The notes beneath the pieces are model-generated. The model made no database searches and was not told the DNA's origin. It saw only the letters and a list, made by a program, of their open reading frames with translations. The position numbers were made by a program, and so were the translations under genes. From NCBI RefSeq assembly GCF_016919065.1, contig NZ_JAFFQA010000015.1, positions 47,409 through 111,408 of the forward strand: DNA of 64,000 nucleotides, in the 5' to 3' direction. This DNA is from Desulfobulbus rhabdoformis. Lineage in GTDB: Bacteria > Desulfobacterota > Desulfobulbia > Desulfobulbales > Desulfobulbaceae. Of this stretch, positions 8,982 through 17,880 are shown piece after piece; position 1 is the first letter of the stretch, and the number at the start of each line of letters is the position of its first letter.

Positions 8982-9572
8982 TTATCCCAGCTGAAAACGG
9001 GCGAATTGCTTGATGGAGATATTCTCACCCATTTTCGCAACAAGCTCATTGAGCAGATCCTGAACGCTCAGGTCAGGGTTCTTAACAAACTTCTGCTCAA
9101 GCAGACAGATCTCAGAGATGTACTTCTCAATCTTACCGGTTACAATTTTTTCTACAATATTCTCAGGTTTACCAGAATCCAAGGCCTGTTTTACATAAAT
9201 TTCCTTTTCACGGGCAACCATTTCGGCAGGAACATCTTCACGGGTAACAGAGACAGGGCTGACCGCGGCGATGTGCATGGCGATGTCTTTTGCAAAGGCC
9301 TTGAAATCATCGGTTTTGGCGACAAAGTCGGTCTCGCAACCTACTTCAACCATAACACCGAGCTTACCACCGGCGTGGATGTAACACTCTATGACCCCTT
9401 CTTTAGTCTCACGGTCTGCGCGTTTGGCAGCAACCGCAAGTCCTTTCTGGCGAAGCAGGTCTACAGCTTTCTCCATGTCACCGTCAGTCTCGGTAAGAGC
9501 CTTCTTACAATCCATCATACCGGCATTGGTTTTGTCCCGGAGCTCTTTTACCATCTGGCTTGTAATTGTCAC
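8982..9572 (-). CDS. tsf: Elongation factor Ts, short form
   Basis: Guanine nucleotide exchange factor for EF-Tu. The protein is 196 aa, well short of the E. coli type (about 283). It has the N-terminal UBA-like domain (MVKELRDKTNAGMMDCKKAL), the diagnostic GCETDFVA segment (residues 78-85) and a compact C-terminal core, so the second subdomain is missing. Short EF-Ts proteins of about this size are known in several phyla, so this is a lineage form and not a truncation. It sits between rpsB and pyrH, separated from rpsB by a terminator-like hairpin. Confidence 0.95.
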   Translation of the reverse strand: MTITSQMVKELRDKTNAGMMDCKKALTETDGDMEKAVDLLRQKGLAVAAKRADRETKEGVIECYIHAGGKLGVMVEVGCETDFVAKTDDFKAFAKDIAMHIAAVSPVSVTREDVPAEMVAREKEIYVKQALDSGKPENIVEKIVTGKIEKYISEICLLEQKFVKNPDLSVQDLLNELVAKMGENISIKQFARFQLG

Positions 9573-9631
9573 AGTCGTTCTCCTTCGTCAACGTGCATTA
9601 AAACACATATCGTAGTCAACAGTATACGCAA

Positions 9632-9667
9632 AACCGACAAAGAAGCCTGGTGGCCACTTTGTCGGTT
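9632..9667 (-). terminator. Terminator-like hairpin between rpsB and tsf
   Basis: The arms form a perfect 11-bp stem (AACCGACAAAG / CTTTGTCGGTT) with a 14-nt loop containing TGGCCA. On the minus strand it is followed by TTGCG, giving only a short T-tract. It probably acts as an attenuator that lowers tsf transcription relative to rpsB, or as a processing site. Confidence 0.6.
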
Positions 9668-9699
9668 AATCAAACAGGGGTATAAAAAAAAGGCAGGAA

Positions 9700-10476
9700 T
9701 TACTGCTCGTCCACCTTGGCAGCCAATTCTTCTTCGGCGCCAGCGGTCATAGCTGCTTCAAGGTCGTCGATATCAGCAGCAGTCTCCTCTCCGCGGCGGG
9801 ATTTGCCCTCAAGGACAGCTCCTGCCATGGTGGAGGTAATAAGTTTAATTGCGCGAATAGCGTCATCGTTACCAGGAATAATGTAATCGATGCCGTCAGG
9901 ATCACAGTTGGTATCAGTGAGCGCGATGACCGGAATACCAAGTTTTACAGCCTCGCCAATGGCGATATCCTCATTTCTTGGATCAACGACGAAAAGGACA
10001 TCGGGAAGGGTACGCATATTTTTGATTCCGCCGATATTGCGATCAAGCTTTACACGCTCTTTTTCCATCATGAGGATTTCTTTTTTAGGGAAACGGTTGA
10101 TTGAACCATCTTCCTGCATAGCCTCAATTTTTTTCAGACGATCTACGGAATGTTTGATGGTCTGAAAGTTGGTCAACATGCCACCGAGCCAGCGATGATT
10201 GACAAAGTACATGCCGCAACGCTCGGCTTCTTCCTTAATGATAGCCTGCCCCTGACGTTTGGTGCAGACAAAAAGGACAGAACCACCGTCGGCAACGATG
10301 TCAGCAAGTGCTCCGTAAGCCTTGCGAAACAGTTTCATGGTGACATCGAGGTTCACAATGTAAATCCCATTTCTTGGCCCGTAGATGTAGGGTTTCATTT
10401 TGGGATTCCAGCGGCGGGTCTGGTGACCGAAGTGCAGACCAGCTTCCAACATTTGACGCATATTTACAGCTGCCAT
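9700..10476 (-). CDS. rpsB: 30S ribosomal protein S2
   Basis: Small-subunit protein needed for S1 and mRNA docking. The protein is 258 aa. It opens [27 protein letters not shown] and carries the coiled-coil hairpin around residues 100-160 and [31 protein letters not shown]. The start at 10,476 is fixed by CAGGAG directly upstream; a longer frame extends into the leader and is rejected. It is first in the rpsB-tsf-pyrH-frr run, with its own promoter and structured leader. Confidence 0.97.
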   Translation of the reverse strand: MAAVNMRQMLEAGLHFGHQTRRWNPKMKPYIYGPRNGIYIVNLDVTMKLFRKAYGALADIVADGGSVLFVCTKRQGQAIIKEEAERCGMYFVNHRWLGGMLTNFQTIKHSVDRLKKIEAMQEDGSINRFPKKEILMMEKERVKLDRNIGGIKNMRTLPDVLFVVDPRNEDIAIGEAVKLGIPVIALTDTNCDPDGIDYIIPGNDDAIRAIKLITSTMAGAVLEGKSRRGEETAADIDDLEAAMTAGAEEELAAKVDEQ

Positions 10477-10508
10477 GTTATCTCCTGATTGTATTTTGGT
10501 TAGTCCTC

Positions 10509-10566
10509 CATCCTGTCGGCCGATTCCACCTGTGAGGTGAAACACCTGGACCTAATCGTCAGGATG
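10509..10566 (-). promoter_or_regulatory. Structured 5' leader of rpsB
   Basis: In the mRNA sense an outer stem (CATCCTG, 10,566-10,560, with CAGGATG, 10,515-10,509) encloses three short segments AGGTG, CACCT, AGGTG. The middle one can pair with either neighbour, giving two exclusive hairpins. The outer stem ends next to a GGAGG that is not the rpsB ribosome site. Autogenous control of rpsB by S2 through its leader is known in gammaproteobacteria. That this unrelated-looking leader does the same is inference. Confidence 0.5.
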
Positions 10567-10609
10567 TGTGTGATAAGGGGCATTGCCCCCAAAATAAGAC
10601 AAGCTCGGT

Positions 10610-10638
10610 ATACTAGCATGATATGATCTAATTTACAA
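10610..10638 (-). promoter_or_regulatory. rpsB operon promoter
   Basis: -35 TTGTAA (10,633-10,638) and -10 TAGTAT (10,610-10,615) are separated by 17 bp on the minus strand, about 130 bp upstream of rpsB. A 9-bp inverted repeat AGACAAGCT/AGCTTGTCT (10,638-10,646 and 10,597-10,605) brackets the promoter, touching the -35 box on one side and the expected start site on the other. It is a candidate operator. Confidence 0.6.
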
Positions 10639-10685
10639 GCTTGTCTCTTCCTAGGCTAAATTTTAATTAAGAGCGGGTAAATGGG

Positions 10686-11459
10686 TTATTTTTTAAGCAA
10701 ACGCTTACGCCCCCCAAGGATACTTTCAAGCCATTTAAAGCTGAATTGCAACAAGGATTCATCGTCTTTCTGAATGCGCCTGCGTTCATCCTTGGGAAGT
10801 TTAAACTGTTCAATAATATGATGTTGCTGCGTATAAGAACGAAAATCATCTATATTATACACAGCCATAAAAGCGAGACGTTGATAAGGACCAGCCTGCC
10901 CTTCTCCAACCCAGGGGTTTGTGGCAAAAAAGGCATCGAGTTCGGCCCAGAGATCGTTCATAAGATTGCACTGATGCAGGTTTTGATCCCGCTCCCACTG
11001 CTTCAATGTATAGGTTCTGGATTCAAAATGCCCCTTACAGTAAGGATGGTGGGTTAAAAAATGGTGCACTTTGATATCCCCCCCCTTTCCTGTACACTCA
11101 AGGCCACGCTCCAAGGGGTAGGTGCGGCATGAAGTCGGTCGATTCACATACACTGTGCAGCCATCACCGCTTAAAAATGGACAGGAGCGGGCAGTATCAT
11201 CGAACAGCTTGAGGCGAAGACCGGGGAAATACGGGTGGCTTCCCTCTGTCAGCTCTGTATATCGTTCAATGACTTCACCACTTGTAATGCCCAGTTGCTT
11301 CTTCAGTAAGAGAATATCGTATGGATACAGCGGAAGGTGAACATCTCGGCAACATTTGAGAAAACAGGGAACATCTGGATGACAATGAAAGGTAAAGGGA
11401 TCCTTTCCTATGGGCTCTCGATCTTGAGGTATTAAGGTATCGTATTCCATGCCATGCAT
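10686..11459 (-). CDS. YkgJ-type cysteine cluster protein
   Basis: A 257-aa soluble protein with the CxxxCC metal-binding signature (PCFLKCCRDVHLPLYPYDI, C32, C36, C37) and later cysteines C93 (CPFLSGDG), C101 and C111 (RPTSCRTYPL). Together these define the YkgJ/CxxCxxCC family (UPF0153), thought to bind zinc or an Fe-S cluster. Its biochemical function is unknown. The C-terminal third is charged and unremarkable. It lies alone between the rplQ terminator and the rpsB promoter, with no convincing promoter or ribosome site of its own; ATGs at 11,459 and 11,450 are both possible starts. Confidence 0.8.
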   Translation of the reverse strand: MHGMEYDTLIPQDREPIGKDPFTFHCHPDVPCFLKCCRDVHLPLYPYDILLLKKQLGITSGEVIERYTELTEGSHPYFPGLRLKLFDDTARSCPFLSGDGCTVYVNRPTSCRTYPLERGLECTGKGGDIKVHHFLTHHPYCKGHFESRTYTLKQWERDQNLHQCNLMNDLWAELDAFFATNPWVGEGQAGPYQRLAFMAVYNIDDFRSYTQQHHIIEQFKLPKDERRRIQKDDESLLQFSFKWLESILGGRKRLLKK

Positions 11460-11558
11460 TTATAGAGAAACATGTGAAATGGGAAAGAATACAGACAAAA
11501 TAGAAAAAGATGACCACTGCGTATGCACAGAGTCGGGGCGTATTCCCAAATCCCATAC

Positions 11559-11593
11559 AAAAAAAAGCTGGTATGATGTTTCATACCAGCTTT
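11559..11593 (-). terminator. Terminator of the S10-spc-alpha gene run
   Basis: A 13-bp perfect stem (AAAGCTGGTATGA / TCATACCAGCTTT) with a 4-nt loop is followed on the minus strand by eight T residues. It lies 35 bp past the rplQ stop. This strong intrinsic terminator closes the long ribosomal-protein transcription unit. Confidence 0.92.
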
Positions 11594-11627
11594 CTTAACA
11601 TTCAGATATCAAAGGAGGGTGAGTGAA

Positions 11628-12014
11628 TTACTCGTCTTCCGTCTCCTCGATAATATCTTCGTAGTCAACAAGCTCCAAAATGGCCATGGGAGCGGCATCA
11701 CCAGCGCGGTTACCGGTGCGAATGATACGAGTATAGCCTCCCTGACGATCCTCATATTGGGAACTCAGCTCGTCAAAAAGTTTAGCCACAATGTCTTTGG
11801 AGCGAATGTAGGACAAGGCCTGACGACGAGCGTGCAGGTCGCCACGTTTGCCCAAAGTAATCATTTTCTCCGCAACACGCCGTGCCTCTTTTGCTTTGGG
11901 AACTGTGGTAACAATCCGCTCTTGGTCGAGCAGTGAGGTCACCATATTGCGCAACATTGCCTCACGGTGGGATGCTGTCCGGCCAAGTTTACGACCTGCC
12001 TTTCTATGTCTCAT
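11628..12014 (-). CDS. rplQ: 50S ribosomal protein L17
   Basis: Large-subunit protein at the exit-tunnel side. The protein is 128 aa and opens [24 protein letters not shown], which is diagnostic. It ends in a short acidic tail (IIEETEDE) slightly beyond the conserved core. It is the last gene of the alpha operon, 46 bp after rpoA and just before the strong terminator. Confidence 0.97.
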   Translation of the reverse strand: MRHRKAGRKLGRTASHREAMLRNMVTSLLDQERIVTTVPKAKEARRVAEKMITLGKRGDLHARRQALSYIRSKDIVAKLFDELSSQYEDRQGGYTRIIRTGNRAGDAAPMAILELVDYEDIIEETEDE

Positions 12015-12060
12015 GGTCTTGTCCTTTTCTCTCTAAAAGAGTCCTATATAAAACTGTGGA

Positions 12061-13101
12061 TTACTCTTCCAGTTTTTCTTCGCGTTTATCTGGGGCTACC
12101 CAGCCCTCGTACTTCATGCCCAGCGTGAGGTTGTGCTCGGACAGCAGGGCTTTGATCTCGTTGAGTGATTTACGACCAAAGTTTTTGGTTTTCAGCATCT
12201 CAGCATCGGTTTTATTGACAAGCTGCCCGATAAACTGAATTTGTGCGTTTTTCAGGCAGTTAGCTGATCGAACTGAAAGTTCCAAATCCTCAACGTTTTT
12301 ATCAAGAAACGGTGGGTAGGCTTTACTGTCATCTTCCTCATCGGCATTTTCTGGCGCCTTGGCAATATCTTCGTTAAAGTTGATGAAGATGGTCATTTGC
12401 TCTTTGAGGATTTTTGCTGCATAAGCTAAGGCATCCTGCGGTTCAACGCTTCCGTCGGTCTCGATTTCCAGCGTCAGGCGGTCAAAGTCTGTCTGCTGGC
12501 CAACACGGGCCTGGCTGACAACATACTGAACGCGGACGATGGGCGAGAAAGAGGCATCAATGGGGATAACCCCAATAGGTTGCCCCTCTTTCTTGTTATG
12601 CTCGGCGGAGACGTATCCTTTCCCCCAGTGAACCTCAAGCTCGGCGCGGAACGTCATATCACTGGTCAGAGTGCAGATATGGAGGTCTGGGTTCATAACC
12701 TCAATAGAGCTTCCGCCATTGATATCACCAGCAACCACTTTGCCTGGTCCCTGTTTCTCAATCACGACGGTGCGAGAATCAGGCCCATTGAGTTTCAAAC
12801 GAACCTGTTTAAGGTTCAAAATGATTTCAGCAACATCCTCGTGAACGCCATCAATGGTAGTGAACTCATGCAGTGCATCGTTAAAGCGTACACTGGTGAT
12901 GGCTGCACCACGAATGGAACTCAACATAATTCGTCGTAACGAATTTCCGATGGTTGTTGCGAATCCACGCTCAAGGGGCTGACAGACAAATTTTCCGTAG
13001 TCACTTGAAAGTGAACCTTCGTCGACTTCAAGTTTTTCAGGAGCAATGAGGCTATGCCAGTTTTTGTAAAAGGGATTGTCGTCCCGGATTTCTTGTGCCA
13101 T
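12061..13101 (-). CDS. rpoA: RNA polymerase subunit alpha
   Basis: Scaffold subunit of RNA polymerase. The protein is 346 aa. The N-terminal dimerisation domain holds ERGFATTIGNSLRRIMLSSIRGAAIT. A linker leads to the C-terminal domain of two helix-hairpin motifs (LELSVRSANCLKNAQIQFIG and TKNFGRKSLNEIK), which contacts UP elements and activators. An acidic insertion (NADEEDDSKAYP) lies in the linker. It lies between rpsD and rplQ, the standard alpha-operon order. Confidence 0.98.
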   Translation of the reverse strand: MAQEIRDDNPFYKNWHSLIAPEKLEVDEGSLSSDYGKFVCQPLERGFATTIGNSLRRIMLSSIRGAAITSVRFNDALHEFTTIDGVHEDVAEIILNLKQVRLKLNGPDSRTVVIEKQGPGKVVAGDINGGSSIEVMNPDLHICTLTSDMTFRAELEVHWGKGYVSAEHNKKEGQPIGVIPIDASFSPIVRVQYVVSQARVGQQTDFDRLTLEIETDGSVEPQDALAYAAKILKEQMTIFINFNEDIAKAPENADEEDDSKAYPPFLDKNVEDLELSVRSANCLKNAQIQFIGQLVNKTDAEMLKTKNFGRKSLNEIKALLSEHNLTLGMKYEGWVAPDKREEKLEE

Positions 13102-13121
13102 GCAATACCTAACGATTGAAG

Positions 13122-13751
13122 TTACTTGGAATACAACTCGATGATAAGCTGTTCCTGAATTGGCATCGTTATTTCTTCGCGATTTGGCAATGCTTTAACT
13201 ACACACTGAAACTTAGGCTGATCAAGCTCGAGCCAGCTGGGCAATCCACGACGGACGGCGCCTTCGAGGTTATCAATAATCACCTCATTTTTCTGATGTT
13301 TCTCTTTTAAGGAGATAACATCACCAGCTTTGACCTGATACGAAGGGATGTTCACCTTCTTGCCGTTAATCAGAAACAGGTTGTGTCGAATCATCTGTCG
13401 CGCCTGATTCCGGGAGCTAGCAAAGCCGCTACGGAAGAGTGCATTGTCAAGGCGACGCTCCAGCATGATCAGCAAAATCTCACCGGTTACACCTTTAGCG
13501 CGGTCGGCTTTTTCGTAATACCGGCGAAACTGCGCCTCAAGCATGCCATACATTTGCTTGACTTTTTGTTTTTCCCGCAACTGTACAGCGTAGTCGGACA
13601 CTTTGCGAAATTTATTCTGTCCATGCTGCCCAGGGGCGAAGGAGCGACGCTCAAAGGAACACTTGTCTGAGTAACAACGGTCACCCTTGAGAAACATCTT
13701 AAGATTTTCACGTCTGCACAGCCTGCAGGATGCGCCTGTATATCTAGCCAA
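13122..13751 (-). CDS. rpsD: 30S ribosomal protein S4, zinc-binding form
   Basis: Primary 16S rRNA-binding assembly protein, also an alpha-operon translational repressor and antitermination factor in E. coli. The protein is 209 aa. Four N-terminal cysteines C9, C12, C26 and C31 form the zinc site of the C+ form. The S4 RNA-binding domain follows (ERRLDNALFRSGFASSRNQARQMIRH). It lies 20 bp upstream of rpoA. Confidence 0.97.
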   Translation of the reverse strand: MARYTGASCRLCRRENLKMFLKGDRCYSDKCSFERRSFAPGQHGQNKFRKVSDYAVQLREKQKVKQMYGMLEAQFRRYYEKADRAKGVTGEILLIMLERRLDNALFRSGFASSRNQARQMIRHNLFLINGKKVNIPSYQVKAGDVISLKEKHQKNEVIIDNLEGAVRRGLPSWLELDQPKFQCVVKALPNREEITMPIQEQLIIELYSK

Positions 13752-13816
13752 CTTTTACCTCCAAATAGTATCCGATAAGATCTCTGACTGTGGTACGGAT
13801 AGTTGAGTGTTGCCTC

Positions 13817-14215
13817 TCAAACTCTTCTTCTTTTAGGTGGTTTACACCCATTGTGAGGAAGCGGGGTAACATCGACAATACGGCTAACGTCAAGATCAAC
13901 ACCTGTAAGGGCACGTAGTGCTGCTTCACGACCTGGTCCAGGGCCTTTTACACGGACCTCCACCTTACGAAGGCCATGCTCTTTAGCCTTGGACACTGCA
14001 TCGTTGAGTGCGTTCTGGGCAGCAAACGGGGTGGATTTTCTTGATCCTTTGAAACCAAGTACACCTGCGCTTGACCATGAGATGGTGTTGCCCTGACGAT
14101 CGGAAACAGTGATTACTGTATTATTAAATGTGGAATAAATAAAAACGATCCCCTCGGGAACATTTTTCTTATCTCTTCTCTTAACTTTTGTATTGACCTT
14201 GCCTGCTTTAGCCAT
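13817..14215 (-). CDS. rpsK: 30S ribosomal protein S11
   Basis: Platform protein of the 30S subunit near the E site. The protein is 132 aa. Conserved stretches are [38 protein letters not shown] and the C-terminal [18 protein letters not shown]. The start at 14,215 ([10 protein letters not shown]) is preceded by GGGAG at good spacing; an upstream in-frame start has no such site. Confidence 0.97.
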   Translation of the reverse strand: MAKAGKVNTKVKRRDKKNVPEGIVFIYSTFNNTVITVSDRQGNTISWSSAGVLGFKGSRKSTPFAAQNALNDAVSKAKEHGLRKVEVRVKGPGPGREAALRALTGVDLDVSRIVDVTPLPHNGCKPPKRRRV

Positions 14216-14259
14216 AGCGACTCCCAATTACTCTTCAGTCAGAACAGTGCGAGTGATAG

Positions 14260-14628
14260 TTATTTCTTACGAACAGCTGCACCGCGTCTGGGACCCTTCC
14301 GGGTGCGGGCATTCGTTTTAGTTCTTTGACCTCTTGCCGGTAAACTACGACGATGACGACGACCGCGATAACAGCCGAGATCCATAAGACGTTTAATGTC
14401 CATGGAAACCTCGCGCCGACGGTCACCTTCTACAATGTAGTCACTCTCAAGAACGATACGGATACGGTTAACATCATCGCCGCTCAGATCATCACTGTTC
14501 ATCTGATAAGGAAGATCGACCTTATCGAGAATTTGGCGAGCAGTCGTTAATCCAATGCCGTAAATATAGGTCAAAGCTCGATCCATGTGTTTGTTGCGTG
14601 GCAGGTCCACACCAGCTATACGTGCCAA
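14260..14628 (-). CDS. rpsM: 30S ribosomal protein S13
   Basis: 30S head protein contacting P-site tRNA and bridging to L5. The protein is 122 aa, opening [26 protein letters not shown], with the helix-two-turn-helix segment and the basic C-terminal tail ([16 protein letters not shown]). It follows rpmJ and precedes rpsK as in the standard alpha operon. Confidence 0.97.
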   Translation of the reverse strand: MARIAGVDLPRNKHMDRALTYIYGIGLTTARQILDKVDLPYQMNSDDLSGDDVNRIRIVLESDYIVEGDRRREVSMDIKRLMDLGCYRGRRHRRSLPARGQRTKTNARTRKGPRRGAAVRKK

Positions 14629-14674
14629 ATCCGTGCTCCTTTATCAGAATCTTGCTAGATTAATTAACGACCGG

Positions 14675-14788
14675 TTATCCTTGCCGTTGTTTGTGTTTTT
14701 TGTTAGGGCAGCTTACCCGTACAACACCTTTACGTTTTAAGATTTTGCATTCGCTGCAAATCTTTTTTACTGACGAACGTACTTTCAT
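14675..14788 (-). CDS. rpmJ: 50S ribosomal protein L36, zinc-binding form
   Basis: A 37-aa protein, [19 protein letters not shown] at the N-terminus, with zinc ligands C11, C14, C27 and H32 (the C+ form). It folds on domain VI of 23S rRNA. It sits in the usual slot between infA and rpsM. Confidence 0.97.
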   Translation of the reverse strand: MKVRSSVKKICSECKILKRKGVVRVSCPNKKHKQRQG

Positions 14789-14805
14789 ATTTCACCCCGA
14801 AACGT

Positions 14806-15042
14806 TTATCGTTTTCCCTTCCCGCCTTTGGACCTGAAGGTTACCCTTCCTCGAGTCAAATCATAGGGCGACAATTCAACGGTGACCCGGTCGCCGGGAA
14901 GAATTTTAATATAATGCATGCGCATCTTTCCGGAGATGTGCGCAAGAACCTTGTGCCCGTTGTCCAGTTCTACCTGAAACATGGCGTTGGGCAACGGCTC
15001 TACAATAGTTCCTTCAACTTCGATGGCGTCTTCTTTAGCCAT
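14806..15042 (-). CDS. infA: Translation initiation factor IF-1
   Basis: OB-fold factor that blocks the A site during initiation. The protein is 78 aa from [11 protein letters not shown], a little longer than the usual 72 because of a GGKGKR tail. [28 protein letters not shown] and [15 protein letters not shown] are typical. The start at 15,042 matches the universally conserved N-terminus, although an ATG two codons earlier exists. A promoter is seen just upstream, so it can be expressed apart from secY-map. Confidence 0.96.
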   Translation of the reverse strand: MAKEDAIEVEGTIVEPLPNAMFQVELDNGHKVLAHISGKMRMHYIKILPGDRVTVELSPYDLTRGRVTFRSKGGKGKR

Positions 15043-15085
15043 AAGCAATATCGCTCCCGTTATTATACGAGCAGAAAATTTTAAT

Positions 15086-15114
15086 TATATATCGAACAAA
15101 AGCCGAATAATCAA
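15086..15114 (-). promoter_or_regulatory. Internal promoter upstream of infA
   Basis: -35 TTGATT (15,109-15,114) and -10 TATATA (15,086-15,091) are 17 bp apart on the minus strand in the 112-bp map-infA gap, which is AT-rich. A second TATAAT lies at 15,062-15,067 without a good -35. This would let infA-rpmJ-rpsM-rpsK-rpsD-rpoA-rplQ be transcribed independently of the upstream genes. Confidence 0.55.
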
Positions 15115-15154
15115 GCCTTTTTGTACTATTTTAGTCTTTTGCAATAATTCTAAA

Positions 15155-15931
15155 TCATTCTGGCGGCTGATCACTTAATATAAGCGGCCCATCCTTGGTG
15201 ACAGCAACGGAGTGCTCAAAGTGGGCTGAAGGCTTTTTATCAGCAGTGATGACGGTCCACTGGTCCCTGAGAATTTTCACCTTAGCCACTCCAAGGTTGA
15301 CCATCGGTTCAATTGCCAGAACCATTCCCTCACGCAAACGCGGGGAAGCCTGACGTTGAACGTAATTTGGAATTTCAGGCGGTTCGTGTAGTTGGGAACC
15401 GATACCGTGTCCGACGAATTGGCGCACCACTGAAAAGCCATGTGCTTCACTATAATTTTGTACTGCTCTTGAAATATCTGAAATACGGTTCCCGATGACG
15501 ACCTGTTCGATACCCTTCATCAGAGCCTCGTAGGTGACATCAAGCAGCTGCTGCACCTTGTCGGGGATTTTCCCCACAGCGACGGTGACGGCGGCGTCAC
15601 CATAGAATCCCTTGTAAAGCGTACCAAAATCAAGAGAGATGATATCGCCGTTGCGCAGGTGCTTTTTCCTTGAGGGAATGCCGTGAACGACCTCTTCGTT
15701 GACAGAGGCACAAAGGCTTGCCGGAAATCCCTTATAGCCTTTAAAAGCAGGGACCGCACCATGGTCCCTGCAATATTCCTCAGCCAGTTTATCAAGCTTG
15801 TGGGTGGTTACTCCTTCGGCGACATGACCACGGAGGAGATTATGAACCCCCGCCACTATTCTGTTAGCCTGGTGCATGAGCGCAATTTCATCAGGCGATT
15901 TCAGCGTAATGGCATTTTCGCTGGCTATCAC
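15155..15931 (-). CDS. map: Methionine aminopeptidase, type I
   Basis: Removes the initiator methionine from nascent proteins, a dinuclear-metal enzyme of the pita-bread fold. The protein is 258 aa, type Ia length. Metal-binding parts are visible in SLDFGTLYKGFYGDAAVTVAVG (two Asp), VGHGIGSQLHEPPEIPNY (His) and MVLAIEPMVNLG (Glu). It follows secY by 6 bp; adk, often found between secY and map, is absent here. Confidence 0.96.
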   Translation of the reverse strand: MIASENAITLKSPDEIALMHQANRIVAGVHNLLRGHVAEGVTTHKLDKLAEEYCRDHGAVPAFKGYKGFPASLCASVNEEVVHGIPSRKKHLRNGDIISLDFGTLYKGFYGDAAVTVAVGKIPDKVQQLLDVTYEALMKGIEQVVIGNRISDISRAVQNYSEAHGFSVVRQFVGHGIGSQLHEPPEIPNYVQRQASPRLREGMVLAIEPMVNLGVAKVKILRDQWTVITADKKPSAHFEHSVAVTKDGPLILSDQPPE

Positions 15932-15937
15932 GATATC

Positions 15938-17236
15938 TTACCGTCCCTTACGACCGGATTTAAGAAATCCATCGTAATTTTTCATGATCATGTGCGATTC
16001 AATCTGAGAAATTGTGTCAATGGCTACACCAACAACAATGAGCAGTGCTGTACCGCCGAAATAAAACGGCACATTGAGTTTGCTGATAAGAATGGTGGGC
16101 ATGACACAGACCGCACTCAGATAGATAGCGCCTACGACTGTAAGCCGGGTTAAGACATAATCGAGAAACTCTGCCGTCTTTTTGCCAGGACGAATTCCCG
16201 GGACAAACCCGCCATTCTTTTTCAGGTTTTCAGCAACGTCATCGGCCTTAAAGGTGACCGCTGCATAGAAAAAACAGAAAAAGACAATCATCGCTACATA
16301 CAGCGAGTAGTAGTAGACAGTTCCAGGCGAGAATGCTGCTGAAAGCTGCTGTACCCAATCCACCTGGACAAATGAGCCGATGGTGGCAGGGAACATCATG
16401 ATCGATGAGGCAAAAATCGGAGGAATTACACCGCTGACATTTAACTTCAAAGGCAGATGTGACGATTGGCCCCCATATACTCGCCGGCCAACAACACGTT
16501 TGGCGTATTGGATGGGGATTCTCCGCTGGCTTGTTTCAATAAAGATGATAAAGCCTACAACGAGAAAAATCAGTGCTATGATGATGGGCACAAAGATCAG
16601 AGATAGTTCACCTGATTTGATAAATTCGACGGTATTTCCGACAGCAGCCGGCATACGAGCGACAATACCTGCGAAGATAATCAGGGAAATACCGTTGCCG
16701 ATCCCCCTTTCTGTCATCTGCTCGCCAAGCCACATAATAAATGCGGTCCCGGAAGTGAGAGTGAGAACAGTGAGCAACTTAAACTCGATACCCGGATCAA
16801 TAACGATCGGGACTCCGACAGGGCTGGTCATGCCCTCCAGACCAGAGGCAATGAAAAAACCCTGGATTACGGAGAGAAGCACCGTCCCATAGCGGGTGTA
16901 CTGCGTAATTTTACGACGGCCGGCCTCCCCTTCTTTGGAAAGAGCTTCCAACTGAGGGATGACAACAGTGAGCAACTGAATGATAATGGAGGCTGAGATG
17001 TAGGGCATAATTCCTAGGGCGAAAATGGAAAATCTTTCCAAAGCGCCACCGGAAAACATGTTGAACATGCCAAACAGCGTGTCCGCATTCTTGGCAAAGA
17101 ATGCGGCCAAGGCTTCTCCATTAATCCCGGGGGTAGGAATCTGTACCCCCATCCGATAGACCAAAAGCATAAAGAGAGTGAAGATCACTCTCTTTCGCAG
17201 TTCAGGTATATTTGCAGCACCGACTAGACCTGCCAT
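15938..17236 (-). CDS. secY: Preprotein translocase subunit SecY
   Basis: Channel subunit of the SecYEG translocon in the inner membrane. The protein is 432 aa with ten predicted helices. Conserved parts include ELRKRVIFTLFMLLVYRMGVQIPTPGI at the N-terminus, the second helix MFSGGALERFSIFALGIMPYISASIIIQLL, and the cytosolic loop QRRIPIQYAKR. It is last in the spc ribosomal set, right after rplO (3 bp). Its partner secE is about 25 kb away in the same window. Confidence 0.98.
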   Translation of the reverse strand: MAGLVGAANIPELRKRVIFTLFMLLVYRMGVQIPTPGINGEALAAFFAKNADTLFGMFNMFSGGALERFSIFALGIMPYISASIIIQLLTVVIPQLEALSKEGEAGRRKITQYTRYGTVLLSVIQGFFIASGLEGMTSPVGVPIVIDPGIEFKLLTVLTLTSGTAFIMWLGEQMTERGIGNGISLIIFAGIVARMPAAVGNTVEFIKSGELSLIFVPIIIALIFLVVGFIIFIETSQRRIPIQYAKRVVGRRVYGGQSSHLPLKLNVSGVIPPIFASSIMMFPATIGSFVQVDWVQQLSAAFSPGTVYYYSLYVAMIVFFCFFYAAVTFKADDVAENLKKNGGFVPGIRPGKKTAEFLDYVLTRLTVVGAIYLSAVCVMPTILISKLNVPFYFGGTALLIVVGVAIDTISQIESHMIMKNYDGFLKSGRKGR

Positions 17237-17239
17237 GTA

Positions 17240-17677
17240 TTAGCCCTCGACAGTTCCACCGGCTGCTTCGATCTTTTCTTTAGCCCCCTGGCTGACTTTA
17301 TCCACCTTTACGGTCACGGATTTGTCAAGCTCACCGTTGGCAAGAACCTTCACAAGAGCATCCTGTTTAACGATTCCGGCTTCAACGAGGGCATTTTTGT
17401 CAACCACGGCACCACTTTCAAACTTGTTGAGGTGGTCCAGGGTTACGATGGCGTATGCCTTTTTGAAGATATTGTTAAAGCCACGTTTGGGCAGGCGGCG
17501 GTGCAGCGGCATCTGGCCACCCTCAAACCCTGAACGTAAGCTGTAGCCGGAGCGTGAACGTGCACCTTTGTGACCACGGGCAGAAGTTTTCCCATGACCG
17601 GACCCAGGTCCGCGCCCTACTCTCTTTCTATCCTTACGAGCGCCCTCATTTGGCGCCAAGGTATTCAATTTGAGCAC
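17240..17677 (-). CDS. rplO: 50S ribosomal protein L15
   Basis: Late-assembly 50S protein. The protein is 145 aa with the basic glycine-rich N-terminal extension ([28 protein letters not shown]) and the globular C-terminal half ([18 protein letters not shown]). It has 2-3 bp spacing to both rpmD and secY. Confidence 0.97.
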   Translation of the reverse strand: MLKLNTLAPNEGARKDRKRVGRGPGSGHGKTSARGHKGARSRSGYSLRSGFEGGQMPLHRRLPKRGFNNIFKKAYAIVTLDHLNKFESGAVVDKNALVEAGIVKQDALVKVLANGELDKSVTVKVDKVSQGAKEKIEAAGGTVEG

Positions 17678-17679
17678 GA

Positions 17680-17859
17680 TCAGTCCTCCATCTTTATCAA
17701 ATGCTGAACTTTGTTCAACATGCCGCGTAACTCAGGCGTGTCTTTACGGGTCACGGTTTTATACATCTTGGTTAAACCCAAGCCAACCAGAGTCGCACGG
17801 ATGGCTTTAGGACTTCCGATACCACTTTTTACTTGAGTAAACGTTACTGTTTTTTCCAT
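17680..17859 (-). CDS. rpmD: 50S ribosomal protein L30
   Basis: A 59-aa protein ([20 protein letters not shown]) with the short L30 core [29 protein letters not shown]. The ATG at 17,859 has GAGGGG nine bases upstream; an upstream in-frame TTG is too close to that site. It lies between rpsE and rplO as in the standard spc operon. Confidence 0.96.
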   Translation of the reverse strand: MEKTVTFTQVKSGIGSPKAIRATLVGLGLTKMYKTVTRKDTPELRGMLNKVQHLIKMED

Positions 17860-17880
17860 GGTATACAACCCCTCACAACC

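Noticed and set aside
9573..9631. Promoter for tsf
   Set aside because: TATACT and TTGACT are present but not at workable spacing with a partner box.
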